Part shown: positions 55,862 through 64,000 of the stretch, piece after piece
Numbering within the stretch: the first letter of the stretch is position 1
How the letters are laid out: every line of letters starts with the position of its first letter
Origin: Sulfitobacter sp. CW3
Lineage (GTDB): Bacteria; Pseudomonadota; Alphaproteobacteria; Rhodobacterales; Rhodobacteraceae
DNA length: 64,000 nt
Reading direction: 5' to 3'
Assembly: GCF_019392245.1 (NCBI RefSeq)
Contig: NZ_JAHXRL010000001.1
Coordinates: 372,001-436,000 of the forward strand
Translations under genes and position numbers: made by a program
Notes under the pieces: model-generated
The model's database searches: none
What the model was told of the DNA's origin: nothing
What the model saw: the letters and a program-made list of their open reading frames with translations, nothing else

Positions 55862-57219
55862 AGGATAGGCGCTCCGATGCGAAAGACCCCTTCGGCCAGA
55901 CGGCGCGGAAGGTGGGGGTGGGGGCTGTTGTTGTGGCAGTCTTTTTGACGGGTCAGAAACCAGTCAGCAAGTTGGGTGACAGACCCGGCGTCATACAAAA
56001 ATATCATAGCCTCAAAGTTCAAAAGCATACTGCGCACGTCAAAATTGGCCGAACCGACGACGGCCACATCATCAATTACCGCCGCTTTGGCGTGGATCAT
56101 GCGGGGCGTGAAATAGTATATCTTTGCGCCTGCCGCCTCGGCGTCGCGCAGAAATCCGCCACGGGCAAAATCCGCGACATGCTGGTTGGATTTATGCGGC
56201 ACGATGATCCGCACATCAACACCGCGCAGCGCGGCGATACGGATCGCATTGGCCAGCGGTTCGGTGGGCACGAAATAGGGGGTCGCAATCCAGATACGGG
56301 TATGGGCCAGATGCAGCGCACGGATCAGCCCGTCGTGCAGCGGGTCTTCGACGATATCGGGGCCAGAGGGGATAAATTGCAGCGTTGCATTGCCTGCGGT
56401 GTCCGGCGCGTGGGTGACGGCCTTGATGTCCTGACCGCTCGCGACCTCCCAATCCGAGCGGTAGACGTCGCAAAAGGCCTGAACGCTCATGCCTTCGATC
56501 GTGACCGCCAGATCATCCCAGTGATCATCAGCAGGCGCGTCGGTCATGTAGTGGCATCCGATATTCATACCGCCCGAAAACACGCGCGCATTGTCGGCGA
56601 TGATGATTTTGCGGTGGTTGCGCAGGTTCAGGTGGCCAGAGCCAGGCAATTGCAGAAACGGAGAGAAAAACAGCACGTCGCCGCCAGCCCGTTTAAGCGC
56701 ATCAAGGGCTTTGTGCGGGCCGCGCATGGTGCCGAACCGGTCCATCAACAGGCGCACTTTGACGCCAGCCTGGGCCTTGGTCGTCAAAGCGTCGACAAAG
56801 CGTTTCCCGGTGTCGTCATCGGCGACGATGTAGAACAGGCACTCAATGCTGTGTTCGGCGCTGTCGATCATTTGCATAACCGCCTCGAATGCCGCCTGCG
56901 GGGTGTCCAGCAGTTTGAAGTGCTGTGCCTCTAGGGCCGGGGGCATTTCGAAGTTCTGAAAGGTGTGATCAAGGTCATGCACCGGGGTCTGGTGGTGCTC
57001 ACGGCGGGTGAACCGGATCGGCGCATAGCGTTTGCCCTGTTTGCGAAACCCCAATGCGGCAAAGACCGGCGCAGCCACATAGGGGAGCAAGACAAGAAAA
57101 AGGATCCACGCTGCGGTGGATTGCGGGCTGCGCCGTTGTTGCAGCAGGATAAAGGCAACCATCAGCGTCAACAGGGTGATGCCGACCACTTCGATATGGG
57201 TAATGAGGTAGTCGATCAT
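55858..57219 (-). CDS. Cardiolipin synthase-like phospholipase D protein
   Basis: The 453-residue protein has two N-terminal TMs (~3-25 and 35-55, PLDc_N type) and two HKD motifs (NHRKIIIADN, and MIHAKAAVIDDVAVVGSANFD). It should transfer a phosphatidyl group to phosphatidylglycerol at the inner membrane. The hairpin at 57247-57267 lies just upstream. Confidence 0.9.
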   Translation of the reverse strand: MIDYLITHIEVVGITLLTLMVAFILLQQRRSPQSTAAWILFLVLLPYVAAPVFAALGFRKQGKRYAPIRFTRREHHQTPVHDLDHTFQNFEMPPALEAQHFKLLDTPQAAFEAVMQMIDSAEHSIECLFYIVADDDTGKRFVDALTTKAQAGVKVRLLMDRFGTMRGPHKALDALKRAGGDVLFFSPFLQLPGSGHLNLRNHRKIIIADNARVFSGGMNIGCHYMTDAPADDHWDDLAVTIEGMSVQAFCDVYRSDWEVASGQDIKAVTHAPDTAGNATLQFIPSGPDIVEDPLHDGLIRALHLAHTRIWIATPYFVPTEPLANAIRIAALRGVDVRIIVPHKSNQHVADFARGGFLRDAEAAGAKIYYFTPRMIHAKAAVIDDVAVVGSANFDVRSMLLNFEAMIFLYDAGSVTQLADWFLTRQKDCHNNSPHPHLPRRLAEGVFRIGAPIL

Positions 57220-57246
57220 TGATGTCTCCGCCTATGGTCCGGGCTT

Positions 57247-57267
57247 GGGGGCCGCGATGCAGCCCCC
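57247..57267. repeat. Hairpin between MttB homologue and PLD gene
   Basis: GGGGGC and GCCCCC pair around a 9-base loop in the gap between the two minus-strand genes. No U-tract follows on either strand. Confidence 0.5.
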
Positions 57268-57319
57268 GCTTATCCAGACTTAGCAGAGCATCTTATGAAG
57301 TCACGGAGAGAGTTGTATC

Positions 57320-58858
57320 TTAGGCGGGGAGGTGGATGTTGAACCTCTCGCGGATCAGCTGGTCTGTCTGAGGGTCAAACCGCGCGGCGGCACGTTGTGC
57401 CAGGATTTCCTCTTTGCGGGCGGTGGCGCGCGCCAGCAGGTCGGGCTTGCCCAGTTCCGCCCATTCCTTGGGCGAGGTCCGGTCGGCCAGCGCTGGGTAG
57501 ATATATTCGGTCTGCATCAGGCTAAGGGTCTGGTCAGAGCCCAGATAATGCCCCGGCCCGCCAATGCAGGTGGCGCGAATGACCTCAAGGCTGACGCTGT
57601 CTTCGGTCACTTCGATACCGCGCACGCAACGCAGGGCCTGACCGATCAGATCATCCCCCAAAATCAGCGATTCCAGGCAGAACCCCAGCAGGGACGCATG
57701 CATGCCTGCGGCCTCGTAGACCATATTCAGACCGGACATGCCTGCCATCACATTCGACATCGCCTGTTCCCAACCCGCTTGCATGTCAGGCAGCTTGGCA
57801 TCGGCAATGCCTGCCGCAGCCCCGCCGGGCAGGTCGTAATAGCGGTGCATCTGTGCGCATCCGGCGGTCAGCAGCGCCTGTTCGCCGGACCCGCCCGACA
57901 TGGCACCGGTGCGCAGATCGCTGACAAAGGGCCATGTGCCAAAGATCGCGGGATGCCCCGGCTTGATCGCGTTGACATAGACAAGACCCGCCAGGCATTC
58001 TGCAACCGCCTGTACGATCGCACCGGCAATGGGGGCAGGGGCGGTGGCACCGGCCTGACCGGCCGACAGCAGCAGGATCGGCATACCGCCTTCGATCAAC
58101 GCCTCCATCACCAGACAGCTTTCGGTGGCGAATTTCATCGGGGGGACGACAAAGCAGTTTGAGTTAGACACAAACGGCCGTTCGCGCCACTTGTCTTCAC
58201 CGCCCGCAATCATGTGCAGCAGTTCCAGACCGTGCGGTACAAAGGACGGTTCGGTAAAGGAAACGCCCACATGTTTGGTCGTGCCCGCACAGCAGGCATA
58301 GATCGAGTTCAAATCCATCTCGAGGTTGTCGGGGATATCGCGGCACACCATAGGGCGCTGTACGAAATGCAGGTTGTCCAACTGGTCAGCGATGCGCGCA
58401 GCATCATGCAAGTCTTGCACGCCGCATTCACGGTAGGTGCGCCCGTCTACGTCAACCAGATGCACGGCCGCGCCGGCAGTGCCGTAATGGACCCGAGTGC
58501 CGGACAGTTCCAGATCGTGTTTGGGGTCGCGCCCATGCAAGGTGACGGACCGGTTTGCACGGGCAATCGTATCTTCGATCAATGCACGCGGAAAGCGGAG
58601 CCTGCCATCATCGCCCAAGATCGCACCAGCCGCCGTCATATAGGCAATGCCAGAAGGCGGCGCATCAGCAAGGCCGATCTGTTCCAATGCATCCAAGGCG
58701 GCGCGGTGGATGCGGTCCATCGCGGCGGGGGACAGCGGATTAAAGGTGCCGCCGGACATGCCCGGGCGGACAGGGCGCAGATGATCGGCAAGGGGGGCGG
58801 CACGGGCAGCACGTCGTGCAGCGCGACCACCAGAGCGGAGAGGTGTTTGTACGGTCAT
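57320..58858 (-). CDS. MttB-family corrinoid methyltransferase (non-pyrrolysine)
   Basis: The 512-residue protein is of the trimethylamine methyltransferase (COG5598) family (AGTTKHVGVSFTEP; ATCIGGPGHYLGSDQTL). It has no in-frame amber codon, so it lacks pyrrolysine, like glycine betaine-type methyltransferases. No corrinoid protein or methylcobalamin:folate transferase is nearby. ATG at 58858 is chosen over a TTG 15 bases earlier. The N-terminus is Arg/Ala-rich (GGRAARRAARAAP). The substrate is probably a quaternary amine. Confidence 0.9.
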   Translation of the reverse strand: MTVQTPLRSGGRAARRAARAAPLADHLRPVRPGMSGGTFNPLSPAAMDRIHRAALDALEQIGLADAPPSGIAYMTAAGAILGDDGRLRFPRALIEDTIARANRSVTLHGRDPKHDLELSGTRVHYGTAGAAVHLVDVDGRTYRECGVQDLHDAARIADQLDNLHFVQRPMVCRDIPDNLEMDLNSIYACCAGTTKHVGVSFTEPSFVPHGLELLHMIAGGEDKWRERPFVSNSNCFVVPPMKFATESCLVMEALIEGGMPILLLSAGQAGATAPAPIAGAIVQAVAECLAGLVYVNAIKPGHPAIFGTWPFVSDLRTGAMSGGSGEQALLTAGCAQMHRYYDLPGGAAAGIADAKLPDMQAGWEQAMSNVMAGMSGLNMVYEAAGMHASLLGFCLESLILGDDLIGQALRCVRGIEVTEDSVSLEVIRATCIGGPGHYLGSDQTLSLMQTEYIYPALADRTSPKEWAELGKPDLLARATARKEEILAQRAAARFDPQTDQLIRERFNIHLPA

Positions 58859-58898
58859 TTGGGGTTCCAGCAATTGAAGAATAAGGGGGGGAGCGTCT

Positions 58899-58991
58899 CT
58901 AGACCCCTGCTGGCGCGCCCCGTGCGGCGCGGCCCCGTTCAGCCCCGATTGTGCGGATGATACAGATGATGATGCAATGCTCTGTTTTCAT
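58899..58991 (-). CDS. Candidate leader peptide (uORF) before the MttB gene
   Basis: A 30-residue frame (MKTEHCIIICIIRT start, GAPAGV end) has a very good ribosome site, GGAGGGG, about 6 bases upstream, and stops 40 bases before the MttB start. Translation of it could regulate the downstream gene or the peptide may be nonfunctional. I do not recognise it. Confidence 0.45.
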   Translation of the reverse strand: MKTEHCIIICIIRTIGAERGRAARGAPAGV

Positions 58992-59254
58992 GCAGCTCCC
59001 CTCCGAATGGTTCCAATGCTGCGCAGATAAATTTTGACCATCTGTCTTGTTTGCGACGCCTTTCCTGTTTGCGACCCAATGTTTGTTGGGTGAGGGCGGC
59101 AATTCACCGCCGATGGAGTGGCGCAAATCAGCAACAAAACTCCGATCACCAAGCCGTTACTGGGATCAGGTGAACCTAAATCCTACATCCAACGTTGTGT
59201 AACCGAGGCGGGATGACCTGCTGAGTAATTACGAGAGATCAAGGAGTTATGATC
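58992..59254. other. Divergent region between MttB leader and OMP gene
   Basis: The region holds two partial copies of TTTGCGAC near 59050-59075 and a 5-bp hairpin GGCGG/CCGCC around 59096-59113. No further gene is visible. It probably contains promoters for both flanking genes. Confidence 0.4.
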
Positions 59255-59851
59255 ATGAAACGTTCAATGAAATATACAATGCTTGCCACTGCCGCCACTT
59301 TTGCGATGGGCGGTTCCGTCCTTGCCGGTAGCCTGGAAGAGCCGATCGTTGAGCCCGTGATGACTGCGCCTGTTGTGGTGCCTGATATGGGCGGCAACTG
59401 GACAGGTTTCTATACCGGTTTGCAGCTGGGTTACGGTGACGCAGACGGTCCGGGCGCACTGGACGGTGACAATGGATCCTACGGTTTCCACGCCGGGTAT
59501 GACTATGACTTTGGTAAGTTCGTCCTGGGTGGTGAGCTTGATTACGACAAAACAGATATCGATCTGAACGGTGGTGCCGCAACGATTGATTCCGTTGCAC
59601 GTGCGAAAATCAAGGGCGGTTACGACCTTGGCAACACATTGATCTATGCGACCGGTGGCTATGCTTTGGCTGACACATCCGGTGGTGACGAAGACGGTGG
59701 GTTCTACGGTATCGGCATGAGCTATAAAGTGTCGGAGCAATACACAGTGGGTGCAGAATTGCTGGAGCACAAGTTCAAGGACATCGGCGGCACAGCTGGT
59801 AACGATCTGGATGCGACAACCTTTACCCTGCGCGGTTCCTACCGCTTCTAA
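59255..59851 (+). CDS. Outer-membrane beta-barrel protein (Omp25/opacity type)
   Basis: The 198-residue protein has a signal peptide (MKYTMLATAATFAMGGSVLA) and then an eight-strand beta-barrel pattern (NWTGFYTGLQLGYG, ... ending TLRGSYRF with a terminal Phe). AAGGAG lies 8 bases before ATG 59255; ATG at 59249 is too close to it. It is similar in type to roseobacter porin-family/heat-resistant agglutinin-like proteins. Structural or adhesive role is inferred. Confidence 0.88.
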   Translation: MKRSMKYTMLATAATFAMGGSVLAGSLEEPIVEPVMTAPVVVPDMGGNWTGFYTGLQLGYGDADGPGALDGDNGSYGFHAGYDYDFGKFVLGGELDYDKTDIDLNGGAATIDSVARAKIKGGYDLGNTLIYATGGYALADTSGGDEDGGFYGIGMSYKVSEQYTVGAELLEHKFKDIGGTAGNDLDATTFTLRGSYRF

Positions 59852-59890
59852 GCGACACGTATAAATAATACTGGCGGTGTGCCGTTCGGG

Positions 59891-59910
59891 GGCGTCTGGA
59901 AAAAGACGCC
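59891..59910. repeat. Intergenic hairpin element
   Basis: GGCGTCT/AGACGCC is a perfect 7-bp stem followed by TCCGGCGGGGATATTTAAAA. The layout resembles the element at 62888 and may belong to a repeated intergenic family. Confidence 0.5.
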
Positions 59911-59937
59911 TCCGGCGGGGATATTTAAAAGCCAGAG

Positions 59938-59972
59938 AAAAGGGGCCGGGGATTATACCTAGGCCCTTTTTT
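59938..59972. terminator. Bidirectional terminator
   Basis: AAAAGGGGCC pairs with GGCCCTTTTTT (one offset base) between the convergent OMP and aminotransferase genes. A T-run follows on both strands. Confidence 0.75.
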
Positions 59973-59990
59973 AGTTGTGATCTTCTGGTG

Positions 59991-61163
59991 TTACTGCGCG
60001 CGGCTTTCAGCGAAGGTACACAAGGTTTTGAGGGCCTGTGCAAAGGCGCTATCCTCGATCGTCATGGCGACCCTGATATGGCCAGCTGCAGCGGTGCCAA
60101 AGCTTTCGCCTGGCATCACCGCGATATGGTGCGCCTCAAGAAGCGCATAGGCAAAGTCTTCGCCCGACATTCCGGTGCTGCGGATGTCCAGCATCAGGTA
60201 CATCGCGCCATCGGCAGGCACCAAGGTCACGGCGTTTTGCTGGGCAATGATGTTTTGCGCCAATACGCGGCGGCGCTGGAAGGGGGCTGCGATTTCAGTT
60301 TCGAACTCGGGCCCTTGGTTCAAGGCAAATTGTGCAGCGTCTTGGATAAAGCCGGGCACGCCATAGGTCGTATGGGTGGCAAGGTTGGTCAGATGATCGA
60401 TTGCATCCACTGGCCCCACGATCCAGCCGCAGCGCGACCCTGTCATTGCGTGGCTTTTCGACATTGACCCGACAACAAGGGTGCGATCCGCCATATCAGG
60501 CAGGGCACGTGGCGAAATATGTGCGCCTTTCCAGACTTGCGTGTCGTAAACTTCGTCAGAGATCAGCCACAGGTCGTGATCCTGACAGGTGCGCGCGATG
60601 CCATCCAGCGTTGAGCGAGTGTAAACCACGCCGGTGGGGTTGTTGGGCGAATTGACCAGCAGCGATTTTGCCCCCGGTGCAGCGGCTGCAATCACATCGG
60701 CGCGGGGCTGAAAGGCGTCATCGGCATGGGCGGGCACCGCTTTGGGCACAGCGCTGACGCCGCGGATCGTGCCGGGGTAGGTGGCATAATAGGGATCGAT
60801 AAACAGCGCCGTGTCACCGGGGTTGGTGACGGCAGCATGGGCGGCGAACAGGGCGGCTTGGCCGCCGGGGGTGATCACCACGTTATCGCGGGTCGTGGGC
60901 ACGCCTGTGCGGTCTTGCACGCGCTGGGCAACCGTATCGCGCAAGGTTGTGGTGCCCGGAACAGACGCATAGCCCGTGTGCCCGGCAAGGGCCGCCCGGT
61001 GCATTTCCTGCAATATGGGTGCGGCGGTGCGGATGTCATGCTCTCCGATGGTTAATTCGGTGACAGGGGTGCCATCAGCGATCATCTGGCGGGCGCGCAT
61101 GAACACGCCCCAACCATCTGATCCGCCACCCAAAAGACCTGTGATGCGTGAGGAAAGCTGCAT
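59991..61163 (-). CDS. Class I/II aminotransferase
   Basis: The 390-residue PLP enzyme has TPGGQAALFAAHAAV, NSPNNPTGVVY, the cofactor lysine in GSMSKSHAMTGSRCGW and a C-terminal RVAMT segment. It belongs to the aspartate/aromatic aminotransferase-like group; its donor and acceptor are unknown. It is divergent from cysS. Confidence 0.9.
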   Translation of the reverse strand: MQLSSRITGLLGGGSDGWGVFMRARQMIADGTPVTELTIGEHDIRTAAPILQEMHRAALAGHTGYASVPGTTTLRDTVAQRVQDRTGVPTTRDNVVITPGGQAALFAAHAAVTNPGDTALFIDPYYATYPGTIRGVSAVPKAVPAHADDAFQPRADVIAAAAPGAKSLLVNSPNNPTGVVYTRSTLDGIARTCQDHDLWLISDEVYDTQVWKGAHISPRALPDMADRTLVVGSMSKSHAMTGSRCGWIVGPVDAIDHLTNLATHTTYGVPGFIQDAAQFALNQGPEFETEIAAPFQRRRVLAQNIIAQQNAVTLVPADGAMYLMLDIRSTGMSGEDFAYALLEAHHIAVMPGESFGTAAAGHIRVAMTIEDSAFAQALKTLCTFAESRAQ

Positions 61164-61391
61164 TCGTTATCTCCGATTAACCTGTTTGGGGCGCAGGGGC
61201 GCAGAGGTGGCAGCCTTTGTCAATCAAGCTTGACCCATAGGGGCCCCCGCGCTAGGCACGTGTTATGAAAATGAACACATCAATTATTTGCTGTATTTCC
61301 TGCTGAGACTTTCCAGCGGGCCTGTTCATAGCGTTTTCTTTTCAAACCAAATGTGCCATGCCCGCGCCATACTTGCGTAAGGACGCGCCAT

Positions 61392-62849
61392 ATGACGACG
61401 ATCAAGCTGCACAATACGAAAACCCGCAAACGCGAGGAATTCGTTCCCATCGATCCTGAAAACGTGCGGATGTATGTCTGCGGGCCTACGGTCTATGACC
61501 GTGCGCATCTGGGCAACGCGCGGCCCGTGATCGTGTTTGACGTGCTGTACCGGTTGCTGCGCCATGTTTATGGGCCGGATCACGTGACCTATGTGCGCAA
61601 TTTCACCGACGTGGATGACAAGATCAACGCACGTGCTGCCGAAAGCGGCCGCTCGATTGCCGAGATCACCGCTGAGACGACCCAGTGGTTTCTGGACGAT
61701 ATGGCCGCTGTTGGCGCGCTTGAGCCCAACGAGATGCCGCGCGCAACGGCGTATATTCCGCAGATGGTCAAGATGATCGAGGGGTTGATCGCCAGCGGTC
61801 ATGCTTATGCTGCCGAGGGGCATGTGCTGTTCGCCGTCGAAAGCTACAAAGAATATGGCGCGCTGTCGGGGCGGTCGATTGATGACATGATCGCCGGCGC
61901 GCGGGTCGAAGTGGCCCCCTACAAGCGTAACCCGATGGATTTCGTTCTGTGGAAGCCGTCGGATGCGGACACGCCGGGCTGGGACAGCCCGTGGGGCCGT
62001 GGCCGTCCGGGCTGGCATATCGAATGCTCCGCGATGTCTTACGAGTTGCTCGGCGCGCATTTCGACATTCACGGCGGCGGCAACGATCTGATGTTCCCGC
62101 ATCATGAAAACGAGATCGCCCAAAGCTGCTGTGCGCATCCGGGGTCGGGTTTTGCGAACTACTGGCTGCACAATGAGATGTTGCAGGTCGAGGGTAAGAA
62201 GATGTCCAAGTCGCTGGGCAACTTTTTTACCGTGCGCGATTTGCTGGATCAGGGTGTGCCGGGCGAGGTGATCCGGTTCGTGATGCTAAGCACGCATTAC
62301 CGCAAGCCGATGGACTGGACGGAGAAGAAGCGCGAAGAGGCGGAGAAGACGCTTGATGCATTGCTCTCCCCGTTATCCATTGCCGTTGCTCATCGAGCTG
62401 TCCCTTCGAATGCTTGGGGAGATGTGCCGAAAGGTATTCGAGAAACATTGATCGAAGATCTTAATACGAGTGGCGCTTTGACCTGTCTGCGCGCTTCGGC
62501 TGAACTAGTCGGGAAGTTAGCGGAAGGGCGAGGCCCCGGGGAGAGCGACGGCGCTACTTTGCAAGTGGCCTGTGTGGAGTTTTTGACAGGTCTAGAAGTT
62601 CTGGGTTTGTATGAATTGATGTTAAAAAGGGCTGCTCGGAAGCGAGACAATAAGGACTTGCTCGACGACGTCCATCTACGTTTCGTGATCGCTCGCAATC
62701 TTGCAATGCAGACAAAAGATTTTTCAACAGTAGATCAACTCAAGGCGGGCCTTAAGCAAGCAGGGGTTGAAGTGAGGATGACTAAAGAAAGCGTTGAGTT
62801 GGTGCCTGGCCCTGAATTCAACCCAGCCATATTAGAGGCCCTCAAATGA
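61392..62849 (+). CDS. cysS: Cysteinyl-tRNA synthetase
   Basis: The 485-residue class I synthetase has [13 protein letters not shown] (HIGH), zinc ligands in CSAMS and HHENE-type segments, and KMSKSLGN near residue 270. From about 62360 to the stop the DNA becomes markedly more AT-rich and codon use changes (for example GAATTGATG, TTAAAAAGG), while the frame stays open. The C-terminal anticodon-binding part is therefore probably replaced by recombination. ATG at 61392 is chosen. Confidence 0.93.
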   Translation: MTTIKLHNTKTRKREEFVPIDPENVRMYVCGPTVYDRAHLGNARPVIVFDVLYRLLRHVYGPDHVTYVRNFTDVDDKINARAAESGRSIAEITAETTQWFLDDMAAVGALEPNEMPRATAYIPQMVKMIEGLIASGHAYAAEGHVLFAVESYKEYGALSGRSIDDMIAGARVEVAPYKRNPMDFVLWKPSDADTPGWDSPWGRGRPGWHIECSAMSYELLGAHFDIHGGGNDLMFPHHENEIAQSCCAHPGSGFANYWLHNEMLQVEGKKMSKSLGNFFTVRDLLDQGVPGEVIRFVMLSTHYRKPMDWTEKKREEAEKTLDALLSPLSIAVAHRAVPSNAWGDVPKGIRETLIEDLNTSGALTCLRASAELVGKLAEGRGPGESDGATLQVACVEFLTGLEVLGLYELMLKRAARKRDNKDLLDDVHLRFVIARNLAMQTKDFSTVDQLKAGLKQAGVEVRMTKESVELVPGPEFNPAILEALK

Positions 62850-62887
62850 TGCGCGTATTTGCGAATGGTGGCGCAGTTTGTTGCGGC

Positions 62888-62917
62888 GGGAGTGAGGGGC
62901 CCGCCCCTCACGCTCCC
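62888..62917. repeat. Intergenic hairpin element
   Basis: GTGAGGGGC/GCCCCTCAC with a 2-base loop, flanked by GGGA/TCCC, is followed by CGGAGTTTATTTGGC. It resembles the element at 59891 in layout. It may end cysS transcription. Confidence 0.55.
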
Positions 62918-62955
62918 CGGAGTTTATTTGGCAAAATGAAATCGGAGGTGAGGAA

Positions 62956-64000
62956 GTGACCCGCGAACGCCTTTACCTCTACGACACCACCCTCCGTGAC
63001 GGGCAGCAGACCCAAGGGGTGCAATTCTCGACCGCGGAGAAGATCACCATCGCTAACGCCTTAGACAGCCTTGGTGTGGATTATATCGAAGGCGGCTGGC
63101 CGGGGGCGAACCCCACCGATAGTGCGTTTTTCGACGATGCGCCGCACACCCGCGCCAAGATGACGGCCTTCGGGATGACCAAACGGGCGGGATTTTCAGC
63201 CGAGAACGATGATGTGCTGGCTGCAGTGATGAATGCGGGCACCGACACCGTCTGTCTGGTCGGCAAGACCCATGATTTTCACGTCACAGCCGCCCTTGGC
63301 ATCGATCTGGCGGAAAATACCGAAAATATTGCAAAATCAATCACCTATCTGGTCGCCCAAGGCCGCGAGGCGCTGTTTGATGCAGAGCATTTCTTTGACG
63401 GTTACCGCGCCAATCCCGACTATGCTTTGACCGCGATCAAGGCCGCCTATGACGCAGGTGCGCGCTGGATTGTGCTGTGCGACACCAATGGCGGCACCAT
63501 GCCTGCCGAGGTGGGGCGGATCACCGCCGAAGTGATTGCGGCCGGTATTCCCGGTGCACATCTGGGCATTCACACGCATAATGACACCGAAAATGCAGTT
63601 GCCTGTTCGCTGGCCGCCGTGGATGCGGGCGCGCGTCAAATCCAAGGCACGTTGAACGGGCTGGGCGAACGCTGTGGCAATGCGAACCTTACCACGATCA
63701 TCCCGATTTTGCTGCTGAAAGAACCCTATGCCAGCACCTATGATACCGGCATCAGTCTGGACGCGCTTGAGGGGCTGACCCAGATCAGCCGCAGCCTTGA
63801 TGAAATACTGAACCGTGTGCCGATGAAACAAGCGGCATTCGTCGGGTCGTCGGCCTTTGCCCATAAGGCGGGGCTGCACGCGTCCGCGATCCTGAAAGAC
63901 CCGTCAACCTACGAACATGTCCAGCCCGAGTTGGTGGGCAATGCGCGGATCATTCCGATGTCCAATCAGGCTGGGCAATCCAACCTGCGCCGCCGTCTGG
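62956..64000 (+). CDS. cimA: (R)-citramalate synthase (cut by right edge)
   Basis: GTG at 62956 follows GGAGGTGAGGAA. The first ~348 residues of an HMGL-like/2-isopropylmalate synthase superfamily enzyme are visible: LYDTTLRDGQQTQGVQF, EGGWPGANPTD, HTHNDTENAVA and NGLGERCGNANL. These match CimA, which condenses pyruvate and acetyl-CoA to citramalate for isoleucine synthesis. The C-terminal regulatory domain is beyond the window. Confidence 0.92.
   Translation, partial: MTRERLYLYDTTLRDGQQTQGVQFSTAEKITIANALDSLGVDYIEGGWPGANPTDSAFFDDAPHTRAKMTAFGMTKRAGFSAENDDVLAAVMNAGTDTVCLVGKTHDFHVTAALGIDLAENTENIAKSITYLVAQGREALFDAEHFFDGYRANPDYALTAIKAAYDAGARWIVLCDTNGGTMPAEVGRITAEVIAAGIPGAHLGIHTHNDTENAVACSLAAVDAGARQIQGTLNGLGERCGNANLTTIIPILLLKEPYASTYDTGISLDALEGLTQISRSLDEILNRVPMKQAAFVGSSAFAHKAGLHASAILKDPSTYEHVQPELVGNARIIPMSNQAGQSNLRRRL

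Noticed and set aside
55849..56934. 361-codon open frame opposite the PLD gene
   Set aside because: Antisense to two HKD motifs with intact reading; no ribosome site or domain of its own.
57332..58162. 276-codon frame opposite the MttB homologue
   Set aside because: Shadow frame with no recognisable features.
57320..58858. Possible pyrrolysine (amber) codon in the MttB homologue
   Set aside because: The reading frame has no internal TAG; this is a non-Pyl family member.

Overview
The window looks like a chromosomal segment of a marine alphaproteobacterium of the Rhodobacterales (Roseobacter group). The signs are GC-rich coding with many ATGA-type gene overlaps, a NasT/NasS-controlled nitrate assimilation operon, a sorbitol/mannitol (smo-mtlK) operon, a non-pyrrolysine MttB-family methyltransferase and che genes with CheD. 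This placement is inference from gene content and style; no rRNA marker is present. I saw no prophage, CRISPR array or intact insertion sequence.

Layout. 1-5.8 kb: the start of a large BapA-like repeat adhesin running off the left edge, a 7TM hybrid-sensor-type histidine kinase, a membrane-anchored AraC regulator and a divergent secreted hydrolase. 5.9-19.7 kb: a long minus-strand nitrogen block, transcribed nasT-nasS-[leader]-nrtA-nrtB-nrtCD-nirB-nirD-nasA-trpD2-like-cysG. It imports nitrate/nitrite, reduces it to ammonium and makes the siroheme that nitrite reductase needs. 20.0-21.5 kb: an unrecognised protein behind a strong sigma-54-type promoter, a decayed transposase trace and tRNA-Asn. 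21.5-29.6 kb: an MBL-fold hydrolase, an EnvZ-like kinase, a CHASE-type kinase and a split MacAB efflux system. 29.9-40.8 kb: a chemotaxis cluster with two receptors, CheD, STAS, CheY, CheA, CheW, CheR, a second CheY, a small protein with a CheZ-like DxxxQ motif, and no CheB.

41.4-49.1 kb: a LacI regulator followed by smoEFGK, smoS and mtlK for polyol uptake and oxidation. 49.3-55.1 kb: a BMP-type nucleoside ABC transporter overlapping a cytosine-deaminase-family hydrolase with an altered active-site residue. 55.1-59.9 kb: an endonuclease/exonuclease/phosphatase-family protein, a cardiolipin synthase-like protein, an orphan MttB homologue preceded by a possible leader peptide, and an outer-membrane beta-barrel. 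60.0-64.0 kb: an aminotransferase, cysS with an apparently foreign 3' third, and cimA running off the right edge.

The most interesting regulatory object is the nrtA leader at 17765-17877 (minus strand). It carries three short hairpins whose hexaloops all fit the A1/G4 ANTAR-target rule, plus a terminator and a competing long hairpin. This matches NasT antitermination but has more hairpins than the standard two-hairpin model. Other notable points are a fused two-ATPase nitrate transporter with one predicted degenerate nucleotide site, a DxxxQ chemotaxis protein, and a receptor ending in a CheR-type pentapeptide.
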